This document shows, in pieces, positions 10,190-20,869 of a stretch of DNA of 64,000 nucleotides (the first letter of the stretch is position 1; the number at the start of each line of letters is the position of its first letter). This stretch comes from Eulemur rufifrons (Eukaryota; Chordata; Mammalia; Primates; Lemuridae), in NCBI RefSeq assembly GCF_041146395.1, contig NC_090989.1, positions 283,432,343 through 283,496,342 on the forward strand, read 5' to 3'. A model generated the notes under the pieces. It made no database searches. It was not told where the DNA came from and worked only from the letters and a program-made list of their open reading frames with translations. A program made the position numbers and the translations under genes.

Positions 10190-10575
10190 GGCCTCCTCCG
10201 CCTCGCACAGCTGGGCCTGCTGCTCCCTTCTGACTAGCTACCCTGCAGCCACAGGGACTTTGCACGTGCTTTTCCTGTTGCCTAGAATGTTCTCCACCCT
10301 GCAGCTTTTTGCCTTCCCAAACCTTACCCCAATTCTAGGCTTAATTGTCACTTGCTGAGGGGAGACTTTTCTGTACCCCTAGTGGTGGTTGCATCCCTGT
10401 GATATCTGTGCTCACAGCTTGCTGTTTTACTTCTTCGGAGCACAGCTGTAATTAAACAGTTTGTATCATGATTTGTTGGTGCGTCTCTGCCCTACGAGTC
10501 ATACACCCCAGGGGACTGGGAGCACGTCCCTTTGCTCCCTGCTGTCTCCCTGGTGCTTAGTGTTGTCCTACATAG
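10190..10575 (+). mobile_element. L2 LINE 3' end, sense
   Basis: Clear L2 order: CAGGGACTTTGCACGTGCTT... is shared with the L2 'gggcctttgcacttgctgttccctctgcctggaatg' block (here TTTTCCTGTTGCCTAGAATG), then GCTTAATTGTCACTTGCTGA, the CACAGCTTGCTGTTTTACTT region, GTCATACACCCCAGGGGACT, and a terminal CTCCCTGGTGCTTAGTGTTG. Confidence 0.85.
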
Positions 10576-10839
10576 AGGCCTGAAGGTCCTCGGGAAGGAA
10601 AGTCCCCTCCAGCCAGGGGCTTACAGCCCTGGCCAGTGGAGGCGGGTGGCACCTTTTGTGGGCAAGAATGAAGCCCGGCAAGTGCAGTGAGCACGCACCG
10701 CTGGGTGGGCTTGGGCGTGGCTTCCGGAAGGAGGAGTCTGTTCAGGCTGAGCCTATGTGCCTGGCAGACTCTCGTCACAGGTGATGGGGGTGGAGGTGGA
10801 GAGAGATGGGCCGGGGGGCTTGGAAAACGTGAATCACCT

Positions 10840-11080
10840 GTTGCAATGAACCTGTAATTTAGGTAGGACTCTTGGTGTTTTCTTTTAAATGCAGCTTTCG
10901 TTTTGTTGGCAGTCGTGGAGTCTTCTGTCTCATCATTGGGTCTTTTCCCTTTCAAAGACGCTCTCCAGCGACACTTGTTTTTGACTCGTTTTTGCTAGGG
11001 TGAGCTCGTGGGCTTGCCAGCACCGTGGCCTAGACAAGTGCGCAGCGCGGGAAAGAGGCGCAGACGGAGGCGGAGAATGG
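10840..11080. other. AT-richer sequence, unassigned
   Basis: Holds TTTTCTTTTAAATGCAGCTT and TCAAAGACGCTCTCCAGCG-type words, then GC-rich sequence. I cannot assign it to a repeat or an exon. Confidence 0.3.
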
Positions 11081-11084
11081 AATG

Positions 11085-11590
11085 ATGGGCGAGCCGCGTG
11101 CACTGAAGTGAGTGTCGGATTCTGACGTGGAGTCTGCACCAGGTGCAGCTGCAAAACTGAAGTACATCAACTCCCTTGTCACTGTGAAGCCTGCCACCAG
11201 ATGCAGCTGAATTGTCACTTGCCACTCACTGATAGGGTTTTGATATGAGTCTGCAAGCAATTGATTGATGATGGTCTCTGTGCAAACCTCTCTGCTAATG
11301 ATAATCTGTACTAGCAGCTGCTCCCAGCGCTAGCATCAGCCCTCAGCTCCACCCCAGACCATCAGGCATTAGATTCTCAGCGTCATTACTCCTATGAGAG
11401 TCTAATGCCGCCGCTCACCGACAGGAGGCAGAGCTCAGGCGGAGCTGCGAGCGGTGGGGAGCGGCTGTGAACACAGGTGAAGCTTCGTTCGCTTGCCCAC
11501 CGCTCCCCTCCTGCTGCGCGGCCTGGTTCCTAACAGGCCATGGACCGGTCTGCAGCTTGGGAGTGGGGACCACGGCCATACAGAGTAGCT
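11085..11590 (+). mobile_element. hAT-Charlie-type non-autonomous DNA transposon
   Basis: The right part carries the signature inverted words GGCATTAGATTCTCA (11367-11381) and TGAGAGTCTAATGCC, then GACAGGAGGCAGAGCTCAGG, GGGGAGCGGCTGTGAACACA, and a terminal CGGCCTGGTTCCTAACAGG followed by CCATGGACCGG. The left part (ACTCACTGATAGGGTTTTGA, CTGCTAATGATAATCTGTA) is the internal section of the same family. No transposase open frame is present. Confidence 0.75.
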
Positions 11591-11599
11591 TCCCTGCCC

Positions 11600-11815
11600 T
11601 ATTTCCTGTTATTAACATCTTGCATTAGTGTGGCACATTTGTGACAATTGGTGAACCAGTATCGACACGTTGTTATTTACTGAAGGTCATAGTGTACATT
11701 AGGGTTCACTCTTTGTGTTGTACATTCCATTGGTTCTGGCAAATGCATGATGTCATGTACCCACTGCTAGTGCACCCTACAGGAGGGCTTCGCTGCCCTA
11801 AGAACCCCCTGTAAA
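11600..11815. mobile_element. L1M LINE 3'-region fragment
   Basis: A close match to a well-known L1M stretch: ATTAACATCTTGCATTAGTG, CATAGTGTACATTAGGGTTC, TCTTTGTGTTGTACATTCCA and ATGATGTCATGTACCCACTG. It is less diverged than most repeats here. I am not certain which strand is the L1 sense strand. Confidence 0.8.
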
Positions 11816-11819
11816 TGCC

Positions 11820-13730
11820 TTTTAGCACCAAGCAGGAAGGGAGGCTGTGGTCAGTGTGGCCGGCCTCCTCGCGGGGTGGTGACGCACTGGGCTTTCAACT
11901 GTCCTCGAGAGACCACAGCTGCCAGACAGGGCGGGGTGAACTCTGGCCGGGCTGTGGGACTATGGGGGCTCAGCACTTTGTGAGTGCCCTGCACTGTCAG
12001 AATTTGGGATCCGGGAAAACTTCTGGCCTCTTTGGCTCTGTTGTCAAACATTGAAAGATCTACGATCCATCTTTTTTCTTTTTCTCTTTTTTCCTTGGCT
12101 GCCAGAGAGCTCAAAGTTGAATTTAGCTGCAGCTGCAGAAACGATTTCCTACCTTTGTTCTGGTGTGATTGTTATGGAGGGAACCATGGCTTCCAGCTCC
12201 ACTGCTGTGTTTCCTCGGACTGTCCACGTGGACGTGGGCTCTTTGATCACAAAGCAGCCCACCTGATTACGAAGAGGGAAGCGGCTTCCGATAAGTCCCC
12301 AGAAATAACGCAGGGCCGGTGCTGGACCAAGTTCTGTAGGAGCCCAGGAGGAAAAGGCAGCATAGCCCCTGCTCTCAAAGACCCTCGCGTTTTTGTGGAG
12401 CAATGAGATGTGCCAAAGAGCAGGGTCCAAGCCCCAGCAGAACCGTTGGGCCAGAAGCAGGGGCCACCTGCAGATCAGGGCCCCACCGGAGTGGGCTGCC
12501 CACTCTACCTGCAGGGCCTCTGTGTCATCACCGCCCTAGCTCTGCAGGCCACGTCCAGCCTCACTGTTGACAGTCAGAGCTCGCTAGGCCAGGCAGGGAG
12601 CAGAGGCTCTGCCTGTGTCCAGGGACGGGCGAGGCCATGTGGGGCAGCCAAGGACGGCCGGCAGCCTCTGTCCACCCAGCACCCTTCCCCCCTCTGGTGC
12701 AGCACCCCTCGATGGCTGCTCACCCTGGAGTCTGCCTTGCTGGGACTTTTGGTCAAGACGCTGCCCTCACCTAGCCAGGGGTGAGCACACGGCCCAAGCC
12801 CCGCTGACCACATTCTCCTTGGGCCTGCAGCTCGAGAGGACAGACACAGAGGTGGGAAGTGGCTGGAGAGGAGGCATCCCGGCAGTGAGCCCTCCCCTGG
12901 AAGACCTGAGTGGTTTCTGCTCCTGAGACCCCTGGAGCTGCTCTGGGTTCTGTCCTTGCTCGGTCTCGCTCCTCAGTGCTGCTCAGACACTGTGACCTGC
13001 CCACGTCCTGCCAGCAAATCCATCGTCATCATTATCAATCCATTTGCTGCTGTTTAGGTCGCGTGACTTAAGCTAGCCATTGTCGGCTTACACAGCCTGC
13101 AACCCGCTGTGTAGCAGAGGAGTCAGCTCTCCTGGCTGGACACGGCAGGGCGTGGTGAACTGCTCAGTGACATTTATCCTGGGTGCAGCACGAGGAGTGA
13201 GGACCCAGCCACCCATGGTCACCCCTCTGTCTCCACTCCTGACTCCGCCAGCCTTCCCTGCAGGCCCAGCAGGCACTGGACTCTCTGTCTAGCCTTTTAG
13301 GGAGGCCAGTTGCAAAACCCTCTCCTTGCAACTCAAGACTAGCCTGTTGGAAGTCCTTACTGACGTCTAATCCATGCGTGAACCCAAACAGCTCTCAGCA
13401 ATCAATCTCTGTGCCTGTGGACAGAGTATGCTGGAAGACGGTTTAAAAAGCGATTCCCTGCTAACTCCCAGATATGCTGGGTCTCCAGGGCTGACCCCGT
13501 TTCTCCCCAGCTCCCCACACCACCAGGGAAAATCCACGGCTCTGGCGGAGGGAGGCTGTGACTAGCCAGGCCCAGCACCGCAGCTGTGGCCACGCTAATT
13601 CCCAAGTCACCTGGCTCACCCCGGCTAAGCAAGAAGAAAGCCCCGCGTTGCCCTTGGAGGACCCGATGGCGCCTCCGGGCTGCAGCAAACCCGAGATTAG
13701 GATGATGAATGCCTCTTTCTGGCTGGGCGC
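11820..13730. other. Mostly unassigned sequence
   Basis: A pyrimidine-rich stretch (TTTTTTCTTTTTCTCTTTTT) lies at 12070-12095, and a short ATCGTCATCATTATCAATCC patch near 13022. Otherwise it is GC-rich with no recognised repeat, exon or promoter. Confidence 0.4.
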
Positions 13731-13734
13731 GCTG

Positions 13735-14085
13735 GGCTTTCTGCATGGAAGCCAAGACACATGTAAAAGCCCTTTAAGGACACTAATTTACATGACAAGT
13801 ACACAGATTACAAAATATCGTATTTCACTGGGTTTTCAGGGGCCGGCAGTTGGAGCCCTGCCCCTCTCTGACTCCACAGCCATTAATCTTGGCCGAGGGA
13901 GGCGGGCAGATCGCTTTTGCTGCCCCAACGCGCCTGCAGCCGGGCTGAAGAGCAGCCTGTCTGGCTTTTTCATTTTCCTCCTAACAGGTTCAATATTTTA
14001 ACTAATCCGAGTGCTGTATAAACTGGAGGTGGTTTCCAAGAGACGGCTGCACTGTCCATACTTCTGCCATGGTAATTAATTCAGG
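13735..14085. other. AT-rich island, candidate conserved non-coding element
   Basis: Contains CCCTTTAAGGACACTAATTT, CAGATTACAAAATATCGTAT, AGCCATTAATCTTGG, TTCAATATTTTAACTAATCC and ATGGTAATTAATTCAGG, that is, several homeodomain-type AT cores within 350 bp and no repeat signature. Confidence 0.45.
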
Positions 14086-14279
14086 GGCCTGTGAGTTACG
14101 GCTGCGGCGGCTCCCAGCCCAGTTTGCCGCCTCCTGGCACGAGCGGCCTCCGGGCTCCTCGCACCGTGAAGATGTCTGCACAGGGCGTCTGGGCCCAGGG
14201 TCCCGGGCTCTCTCTGTCCGAGGGTGAGCCCCTGGTGGGGGTTCTGGCCTCAGGGCCACCTGGTCACACAACCAGCGCT

Positions 14280-14370
14280 TGCTTACTGTCTGCAGCCTGC
14301 CAGGCTCAGAGTGCCGCACGGGGGGACACAGAGCTGAATAAGACCCATCTCCAATCTCGGGAAGGTGCTC
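14280..14370 (-). mobile_element. L2 LINE tail fragment, antisense
   Basis: GCCAGGCTCAGAGTGCCGCA and GACACAGAGCTGAATAAGAC parallel the antisense L2 words 'ccaggcactg...gatacagcagtgaacaaaac'. Short. Confidence 0.45.
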
Positions 14371-14484
14371 AGACTGGACGTGGAAACCAGCGGTCAGGGG
14401 CTGGGGGAGCCTGGACCGGGGAGGGACAACCGGGGAGGGACCTGAGCAGACGCGATCTGTGAGATTGGCTTCTGCCTGTCCCCC

Positions 14485-14575
14485 TGCACTCGAGGACACT
14501 GAGGCAGGGAGCTGAGGAAGCTGCCTTGAGACCCTGCAGGGGCGGAGCTACTGCTGACCCTCCGGCGCTGGTTCT
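14485..14575 (-). mobile_element. MIR-like fragment, antisense
   Basis: GAGGACACTGAGGCAGGGAG followed by GAAGCTGCCTTGAGACC resembles the antisense MIR core (gaggaaactgaggcacagagaggttaagtaacttgcc). Confidence 0.45.
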
Positions 14576-14579
14576 TGCC

Positions 14580-15140
14580 ACACGCGGTGAGTCGGAAGGC
14601 TCCCCGGGGAGCAGGCTGAGATGACATCTGGAGGACGACGAGGTGGCGGCGAGAGGAAGGCAGAGTAGAACCACCCCAGGAGGAGGGCAGCGTGAGCCAG
14701 GCGGCCCCAGGAACCTTCCAGAAGTTTGATTTGGTAGGAGGCAATTCCATTTCCTTTGCGGGGCAACAAAGCAAGGGTGTGCTCTTTGTTGACAGGAAAG
14801 AACAGAGAATTCATCTCCCGAGCCCAGTGCCGCTGCCCACAGAGCTGGGCCACATTCCCTGGCAACGTCTGCCACCACGAGGATGGCATTGTTGTCACTC
14901 TCGGTGTACAGACCACATGGCCGGTGCTCAGTGACACGATGGCATCTTCCAGGGCTCTGGCCGTTGCCTCTACTACTGCCCATGGTTGGACCCTGACCTG
15001 GGTCTCCAAAGAGCGGACAGGACAGCAAATGCCACCAGCATCTTCACCAGGAAGGTGGGCTTGCGGCAGGTGGAAAGGATTTTGACAAGCACAGGGAGAA
15101 AGAGGGAGAAGAAACCAGGCGTGTGCTCCATATTGTCCCG
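14580..15140. other. No recognised feature
   Basis: Unique-looking and GC-moderate, with open frames on both strands but no domain, splice pattern or repeat that I can support. Confidence 0.35.
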
Positions 15141-15144
15141 CGGA

Positions 15145-15240
15145 TACACAGTCATCCTCACAGCAGGTGGGGAAACCGAGGCACGAAAAGGGAAGTTGGC
15201 AGCCCTGGATTGCCGGGTAATCAGAGGAACCGGACAGTCT
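15145..15240 (-). mobile_element. MIR SINE fragment, antisense
   Basis: CATCCTCACAGCAGGTGGGG followed by AAACCGAGGCACGAAAAGGG is the antisense MIR core. Confidence 0.7.
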
Positions 15241-15429
15241 GGGGGTTCCCCTGCCTGGATTTGGAGAAGCGTGGGCAGGCTGGTCAGGGGCCAGTCTGGG
15301 CTGCTTTCCTGGAAGTGGCTTCACGTTGTCACCGAGCTCAATCCCTCCCCGACCCCACCCACTCCCCCCACCCCCACGGCCCTAACATCCCAGACTGCGT
15401 GTGAAGGGAGCAGCTCACCTCTCCCTCTG

Positions 15430-15840
15430 AGAGAGAGGGAGCATTTGTGTCCTATTTGTTTTTGTTTCATGTTAGTCATTAATTTAAAAATTGCTTCCAG
15501 GAAACATATAATCAAGACTCAGTGTCCACAATATTTTTTTTTTTGATGTTTTCCATCTTTTGTGGGATGTCGAAGATGAACTGAAACAGTGACTCAGTAT
15601 CCAAATGTCACAATTGGCTGGGGAAACATTTTCCATATGAATAAATATGTGAATTCAAAATGCAAAGAAGTCGTCTGCGCCTGGGGAAATATAGAAACAC
15701 AAGTTGCCTATGTTTACGTTGGCTAATTGTGTTCCTCTGAAATGCTGGGTTTAAATCTTGCATTAGGACATTTCTCCTGCCGTGGGGTCGTTATAAACAA
15801 ATGCAACGTTTCCTGAAGTCTGTTTTGTGGGACCATCCTG
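15430..15840. other. AT-rich island, strong candidate conserved non-coding element
   Basis: About 400 bp of AT-rich unique sequence with TTAGTCATTAATTTAAAAAT, CACAATTGGCTGG, TTCCATATGAATAAATATGT, ATGCAAAG (octamer-like, 15660-15667), GTTGGCTAATTGTG and GTCGTTATAAACAAATGC. This mix of homeodomain, POU and forkhead-like words with no repeat signature suggests an enhancer. The call is inference. Confidence 0.5.
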
Positions 15841-15929
15841 GGACATTAACCGCTGCACGGTGGTAAGTGCCAGCCACCAAAGGCTCCCGGCTCCCTCTGT
15901 GTGGGCACAGGTGAGGGGCCCTGCTCATG

Positions 15930-16270
15930 GCCTGGAGGTGCGTGTGGCTCTGTGCCTGGCTTTTGCCAGTCAGATGTGGGAAAGGTGACGCCTGTCATTT
16001 GTCACTTCTGGAAGGAAGGCTTCAGAGCCACAGTGATTGGTGATTTGCCATATTCTCTCCTCACTTCTGTGACGACTGAGGACGTCTGTGCAAAGATGGC
16101 GCCTCTGTCACCACGGGTTTCTGAGCCACTTTAGCAAGTTCAGTTCCTGTGCCAGCTCACATCGGACATGGGACACGGCTGGGGGCCGAACTTTTATTTT
16201 TCAAGCCACAGGGACTTGGGGGCTGTTTGTTACTGTGGCACGACCTGACCTAGCCTGGCTGATACAACGT
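15930..16270 (+). mobile_element. Old LTR-like interspersed repeat (MLT-type)
   Basis: CATTTGTCACTTCTGGAAGG, CTTCAGAGCCACAGTGATTG and a strong 3' end with CAAGCCACAGGGACTTGGGG, CTGTTTGTTACTGTGGCACG and ACCTAGCCTGGCTGATACAA match an ancient LTR-like repeat ending in '...tgactgatacac'. The subfamily was not assigned. Related pieces appear near 47.4, 57.5 and 61.3 kb. Confidence 0.65.
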
Positions 16271-16274
16271 AACG

Positions 16275-17930
16275 CCTGCAGATGGTTCTGGTCGTAGGTA
16301 TTCAGGGCAGGCTGGGTCACACAGCGTCCAACAGGACTGTAGGATTGCTCTGGGTCTTTGTAGACTGGCTGAGCATCCGACAGGAGGATTTCCCACGTCC
16401 CTTGATCCCACGGCCCTTTTCTGTGGGTCTGCAGAGCTTGGGTGGGAGTCCCTCAGCCCACCCACTCAGGCTGCCAGCCCAGAAGGGCACACTCTGACCC
16501 GGGCACCGTTTGCCCAGTGCCTGTTTGTCCCAGGCGGGGGATCCAGGGCTGATTGTAAGTGATGCAGCCAAGCTCGGTGCATGGTGGAGGCGCTGCTTAT
16601 GGGCCAAGGAAGAAGATCTTGTCACATTCACAACCAGGAAGACGAGAGTGAGTGACGCAGCCGCTGTAAAAATGCAGCCATGTCACGACCGGAGGGTCCT
16701 GAAACTCTGCCACTCGGGCCCGGCAGCTTCTCGCATGCTGGCTGGAGTGTTTGCAGAAGGCTGGTGAGGAAACGACCCCACGGGCCCCCTCGCCTCCCCT
16801 AACCCGGCCACTGAGCCGAGGTCCCTCCCTGTCCCTGGCTGAGAGGAGATTGAGAGCTGTGTCCCAGCCCTGTGCCCTGCCCCTGCCAGCTCTCCCGGTG
16901 GCTTCTGGAAATGGAGGGGAAGGGTCAAGCTGACTGCGGGGCTGGACCCCATGGATGAGAAGACCGAGAGAGTTACAGTACGTCCAAAGGAAAGACCAAC
17001 AGGAGCGTGTGGGCTTCATGTGCAGACCCTGGGTCTGGGCGCCCCGTTCATGGGACCCTGGGGTGTGGCCATTTCTTCTTGTCACCGTTGTGCTAACCAG
17101 AGAGACTTACTCAGCCAGGCAGTGGCAGGGCTGGGGTGCCCGATTGCCAAGTCTGGCTCCTCTGGCACCTGGGGTGGCTGCTGTGGCCCTGGGGATGCCT
17201 TGGCCATCCTGACCCGGCCACTGAGGCAGCATGAACTGGGCCAGTCTGTCCCCCACCAGCCTCTGTGTCTCTGCCAAAGATGAGAGGCCAGGGCTGGAAG
17301 CCTCCGCGTCCCACGGATCTATCAAATCCCACCCGTGCCCCTCTTCTTGGTTGAAAATATTGTCACTTGCAGAGCAACAGTGATATGTTGAGCTGCCCAA
17401 GAGCCAGAGCCACGTGACGGCCCAGCCTGGCCTTTCAGTAGCGTCCCTTCCTTGGGGACAAGTTCTCAAAGAGAAAGCCTCCCGCCAGCGGCTGCAGGGG
17501 CTGTCGAGACAAAGCTCTTGAAGCAGGAGAAGTCCCAGGGCAGGCAGCTCCCAGGACCTCGGCCAAGTCTCAGCACCTTTCCTCGGACGTGGGCGGGGCC
17601 CAGGGAGCAGCGGGTCGGCCACACGCGTGTTCCTGCGTGCACTCGGAGCGGCAGGGCGGAGGCTGCAAACGCCGAGGGGAGGTGGTGGGAACACAGCAGC
17701 CGGGAGGGGCTCCGGGTGGGACCCAGGCTGCCCGCCGGCTCTCCAGCTCTGGGGAGGTTTCTTGCCTCTAGTGTCCTGTCACCTGAGTGGGGTGACGAAG
17801 ACGACATCTGCCTCAGGTGGGGGCAGTGCGGGTCCAGGGGATAAAGCCGGTCCTGGCCCAGGACAGACCCTCGCCACAGGCCCTTGCCACGGCTCTTATA
17901 GTCACATCCTCCGTCCTCCGTGTGGGGCCA
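16275..17930. other. No recognised feature
   Basis: GC-rich, with a small AT patch around 17335-17395 (GGTTGAAAATATTGTCACTT). No exon or repeat is recognised with confidence. Confidence 0.4.
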
Positions 17931-17934
17931 GCAG

Positions 17935-18010
17935 GGGACCCTTGGGAGAAACTCGGCCCTTTGAGCCTCGGTTTCCCCACCTGTCACACAGGCTGGTGCA
18001 GCCCAGCATT
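17935..18010 (+). mobile_element. MIR SINE fragment, sense
   Basis: TTTGAGCCTCGGTTTCCCCA followed by CCTGTCACACAGG is the MIR core on the plus strand. Confidence 0.7.
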
Positions 18011-18104
18011 GGCTTCCCAGCTGGGTCCCCCATCCCAGCCAGGCCCCGGAGCCTCCCCAGACTTCTCCATCCATTGCCCCACGTCACCCCCAGGCACTGG
18101 GCCA

Positions 18105-18245
18105 TCGAGTCATAGGGATCACTGTCCCTTTTGAGCAGAGAGAGCAACTGAGGCCCAGGTCCCTGGGTGATTCTCTCAAGATCACACGTCCCCTGTGGGC
18201 AGCACCCACAGGGATAGAGCTCATTCCACAACCCTTGGGGGTCCC
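18105..18245 (-). mobile_element. MIR SINE, antisense
   Basis: GAGAGCAACTGAGGCCCAGG, TGATTCTCTCAAGATCACAC and a following GGGATAGAGCTCATTCCACA follow the antisense MIR core and 5' half. Confidence 0.65.
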
Positions 18246-18254
18246 AGGACCTCT

Positions 18255-18385
18255 GAGTCAGACAGGCTGGGGTCCCCTCCTGCCCCACCCCACTGGCTGT
18301 GTGAGCTCGGGCCAGTGACCTGCATGGTCTGTGCCTCAGTCTCCTTATCTGTAAAGTGGAGAGATAGTACTCAAGGCCCTCGGTC
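18255..18385 (+). mobile_element. MIR SINE, sense
   Basis: CTGTGTGAGCTCGGGCCAGT, TGTGCCTCAGTCTCCTTATC and TGTAAAGTGGAGAGATAGTA match MIR. It lies about 10 bp from the opposite MIR to its left, so the two form a tail-out inverted pair. Confidence 0.85.
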
Positions 18386-18389
18386 ACCA

Positions 18390-19375
18390 TGCCTCGTGGG
18401 ACTCACCTCCACGATTTCACAACACAGGGTGTGCCACTGCACTCCCACGATTCGCTCATCAAAGGCACCGAGACCCCGTTTCGGGTGCCCCCTTCTCTCT
18501 CTCCCTCTCTCTCACGTTTTACACGTCCTGGGGGAGACCAGCTGCCCCATGGCGAGGCCCACGTGGCCTCTTGCCAACCGCGGGGAGCTTGGAAGCAGCT
18601 GCTCCCGCCCCGGCAAACCTTCCCATGGGGCAGCCTCGTGGGAGACCTTCCAGCCAAGCCACTCCCAGCTCCTGAGGGACCCCGAGATAGCCGATGCCTG
18701 TCCGTGTCCTCGGCAGTAGGTGTGGGGGTAGTTTGTCCCACGGCGACGCAGCAGCAGACACTCACACAGCCCAGGGGACGAGGCCAGAGGGGTGGGGCAG
18801 GCTGTCAGCGCCCAGTGGCCGACGTGGCCCCACGAGGTTCATAGTCCTCCTGCTAAAGGCCACTGATGCAGGAGCCCAAGCGTGTCCTTGGTCAAGCTCT
18901 GCCTTTCTCAGTCTTTCACGGTGCGGCTCAGGGCTGGGGGGTCACCAGGGCAGACGCTGATATTTTATCAGGAGCCGTAACCAGGGTGCTCGTGTCAGAG
19001 GAAGTTTGGGAAACCTACAAGTGGCCACTGAGGAAGGCGGGCGGCCCTGCTCCACGCGCGTCATCTCCTCCCGCCTCGACAGAGCTCCTCGGGGCTCCCG
19101 GCCTGCACACTTCAGAGCAGGCGGGTGCAGAAACTGAATTAGGCTGCACATGTGGGCTGCTGAGGGCTTTACTCAAAGCCATTCTGCTTGCTCGTTTTAA
19201 TCTCTTTCTTCCATTTTTAAACAGCTGGCAGCTAAGTGGAGCTCAAGTGTGCATCCTCCGGGCCGTTTCCAGCCTCGGTCCCCATCGCAACCCTCTCTCA
19301 AGCTTCTGCCCTGGTGGGGGCCCTGGAGGGAGAGGCAGGGCCTTGGTCCCCCAGGGAGCTGAGCTGAGGGGAGCC
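18390..19375. other. No recognised feature
   Basis: A pyrimidine-rich TTCTCTCTCTCCCTCTCTCT lies near 18492-18511, and an AT-richer patch at 19185-19225 (TTTTAATCTCTTTCTTCCAT). No exon is recognised. Confidence 0.4.
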
Positions 19376-19379
19376 CGTG

Positions 19380-20120
19380 GCCAAAGCCCGGGCCTGGAGG
19401 GTGATGAGAGGGGTCTGAGGGGGTCTGTGCGTTCGACACCGTGTGCGGGTCTCCGGGACCGTGTGCACTCGGCTTTCATCGCCTCTCCTGAGGGCTCCGT
19501 GACTCCCCTGCGCTGAGCAGACCCCGCAGTGGCTGTGACATTCAGCAAACCCGTGCGGACCCCGCGGTGGGCCAGGCCCAAGTTCCCGGCCTCACACGGG
19601 GTGTGGCTGCAGCGCACGCGAAACCCTCGGTCCAGGGCTCAGTCCCTGCGAAGGCTCGAGAGACGTGCAGATATTACTCGTAACCAACCCGGACCCGGGG
19701 GACCGGACCACGTCCTCTGCTTGTGTCGGGCCGTCTCCTGGGAGAAGAGCTGAGCCCGGCTTCGAGAGCGGTGCCGGGAGAACAGGCGCGGAGGGGAAGG
19801 AGCGCAGGCCAGGCGCAGAGTGGCAGAGCCGGGTGGGAGGAGGGTGGACCGCTCCACTCGCGCTTCCAGGACAGACTATGAGATCCTTCAGCGCCAACCC
19901 AGGGACGTGGACTTCGTCCCAGCTCCAAGGCAGCCACGGAAGGCTTTAGAGCGGGAGGCGTGGTCTGGCTGTGCCTTAGCAAGGCTGACGCGGCCACTGC
20001 CCCACCAGGAGGTGGAGACAAGTGAGGGGCTCCTGCAGCTGCCGGGAGGGGTGAGGACGGACCACGGCCGGAGCGTGGAGGGGCGCGGGCAGGAGTGTGG
20101 TGTGCCGGGGTGTGACGGAG
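19380..20120. promoter_or_regulatory. CpG-island-like region
   Basis: A hand count over 19501-19920 gives about 37 CpG in 420 bp at roughly 64% GC, an observed/expected ratio near 0.85, which meets usual CpG-island criteria. It includes ACCCGGACCCGGGGGACCGG at about 19686-19705. No TATA box, exon or transcript can be assigned. Part of it overlaps an L2-like segment and a GT-rich minisatellite follows, so it may be a repeat-derived or orphan island and not a gene promoter. Confidence 0.55.
19890..20060 (-). mobile_element. L2 LINE internal fragment, antisense
   Basis: GGCAGCCACGGAAGGCTTTA, GAGCGGGAGGCGTGGTCTGG and CTGACGCGGCCACTGCCC follow the antisense L2 run 'gaagccattggagggttttgagcagaggagtgacatgatctgac...ggatcactctggctgctg'. 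CpG-rich for an L2. Confidence 0.5.
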
Positions 20121-20144
20121 AAGCAGGTGTAGGAGGAGACATGG

Positions 20145-20380
20145 CCTAGCAGGGCATGGTGCGGTAGGTGGTGGCACAGGAGTGGTGCCGTGTGGCACAG
20201 TGAAGGGCATGGCAGGGGCGTGGTGTAATGGGGATGTGGCGAGTGTGGCGTTAGGGGCGTGGCTGGGGTGGCAGGGCGTGGCTGGGGTGGCAGGGCATGG
20301 CAGGGGCGTGGTGTAATGGGGATGTGGCGAGTGTGGCGTAAGGGGTGTGGCTGGGGTGGCAGGGCATGGCACAGTGGTCT
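20145..20380 (+). repeat. GT/GC-rich minisatellite, 88/69-bp units
   Basis: GGGCATGGCAGGGGCGTGGT begins at 20205 and again at 20293 (88 bp apart), and GGGCATGGC recurs at 20362 (69 bp on). The 19-bp difference is one extra copy of GTGGCTGGGGTGGCAGGGC. Nearby upstream sequence is a looser form of the same words. Confidence 0.85.
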
Positions 20381-20865
20381 TGGGGCACAGAGGAGACGGC
20401 ACTCCCTAGCTGGGCCGTCCCTTCCACTGGCTCCACCATAGGCTCTCGGCTCTCCCGCCGCAGCCCTGCCTGAGAGGCTGCAGGGGAGGAGAGGAGCCGG
20501 GACTGGGAGCTGCTGGGCCGGGAAGGGCCTTCACCTGCACAGGGGAGGGGGCTCTGCACCCTGGCGAGGAAGGCGGCCCCAGCGCTCGCAGCTCTCTGGC
20601 CAGAGACCCTGGAAGACGAGAGTGAAGGACCCACGGCAGAAGCTGCCACACCCCCTCGGCATCTGCGCGCCCGTCGCCCCTCAGCCAGCGCAGCTCCTGC
20701 ACTTCTGCATCGAGGTCTGTGTGGGACGGTCCCCTCCCCATGCCAGGGCTGGTCCCCGGACCTATCAGGGTCCCTTGCCGGCTGTTGACACTGGTGCCAG
20801 AGATGACAGAGCCCCCCATGAGAAAGCTGACCACCGACGCCTTGAGAGCGGCATCGGTCCGAGCG
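20380..20865. other. No recognised feature
   Basis: GC-rich unique-looking sequence with open frames on both strands and no recognisable domain. Confidence 0.4.
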
Positions 20866-20869
20866 CACG

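Noticed and set aside
14548..15324. 258-codon minus-strand open frame as a gene
   Set aside because: It runs through an antisense MIR-like piece and has no recognised motif. Parallel frames are open.
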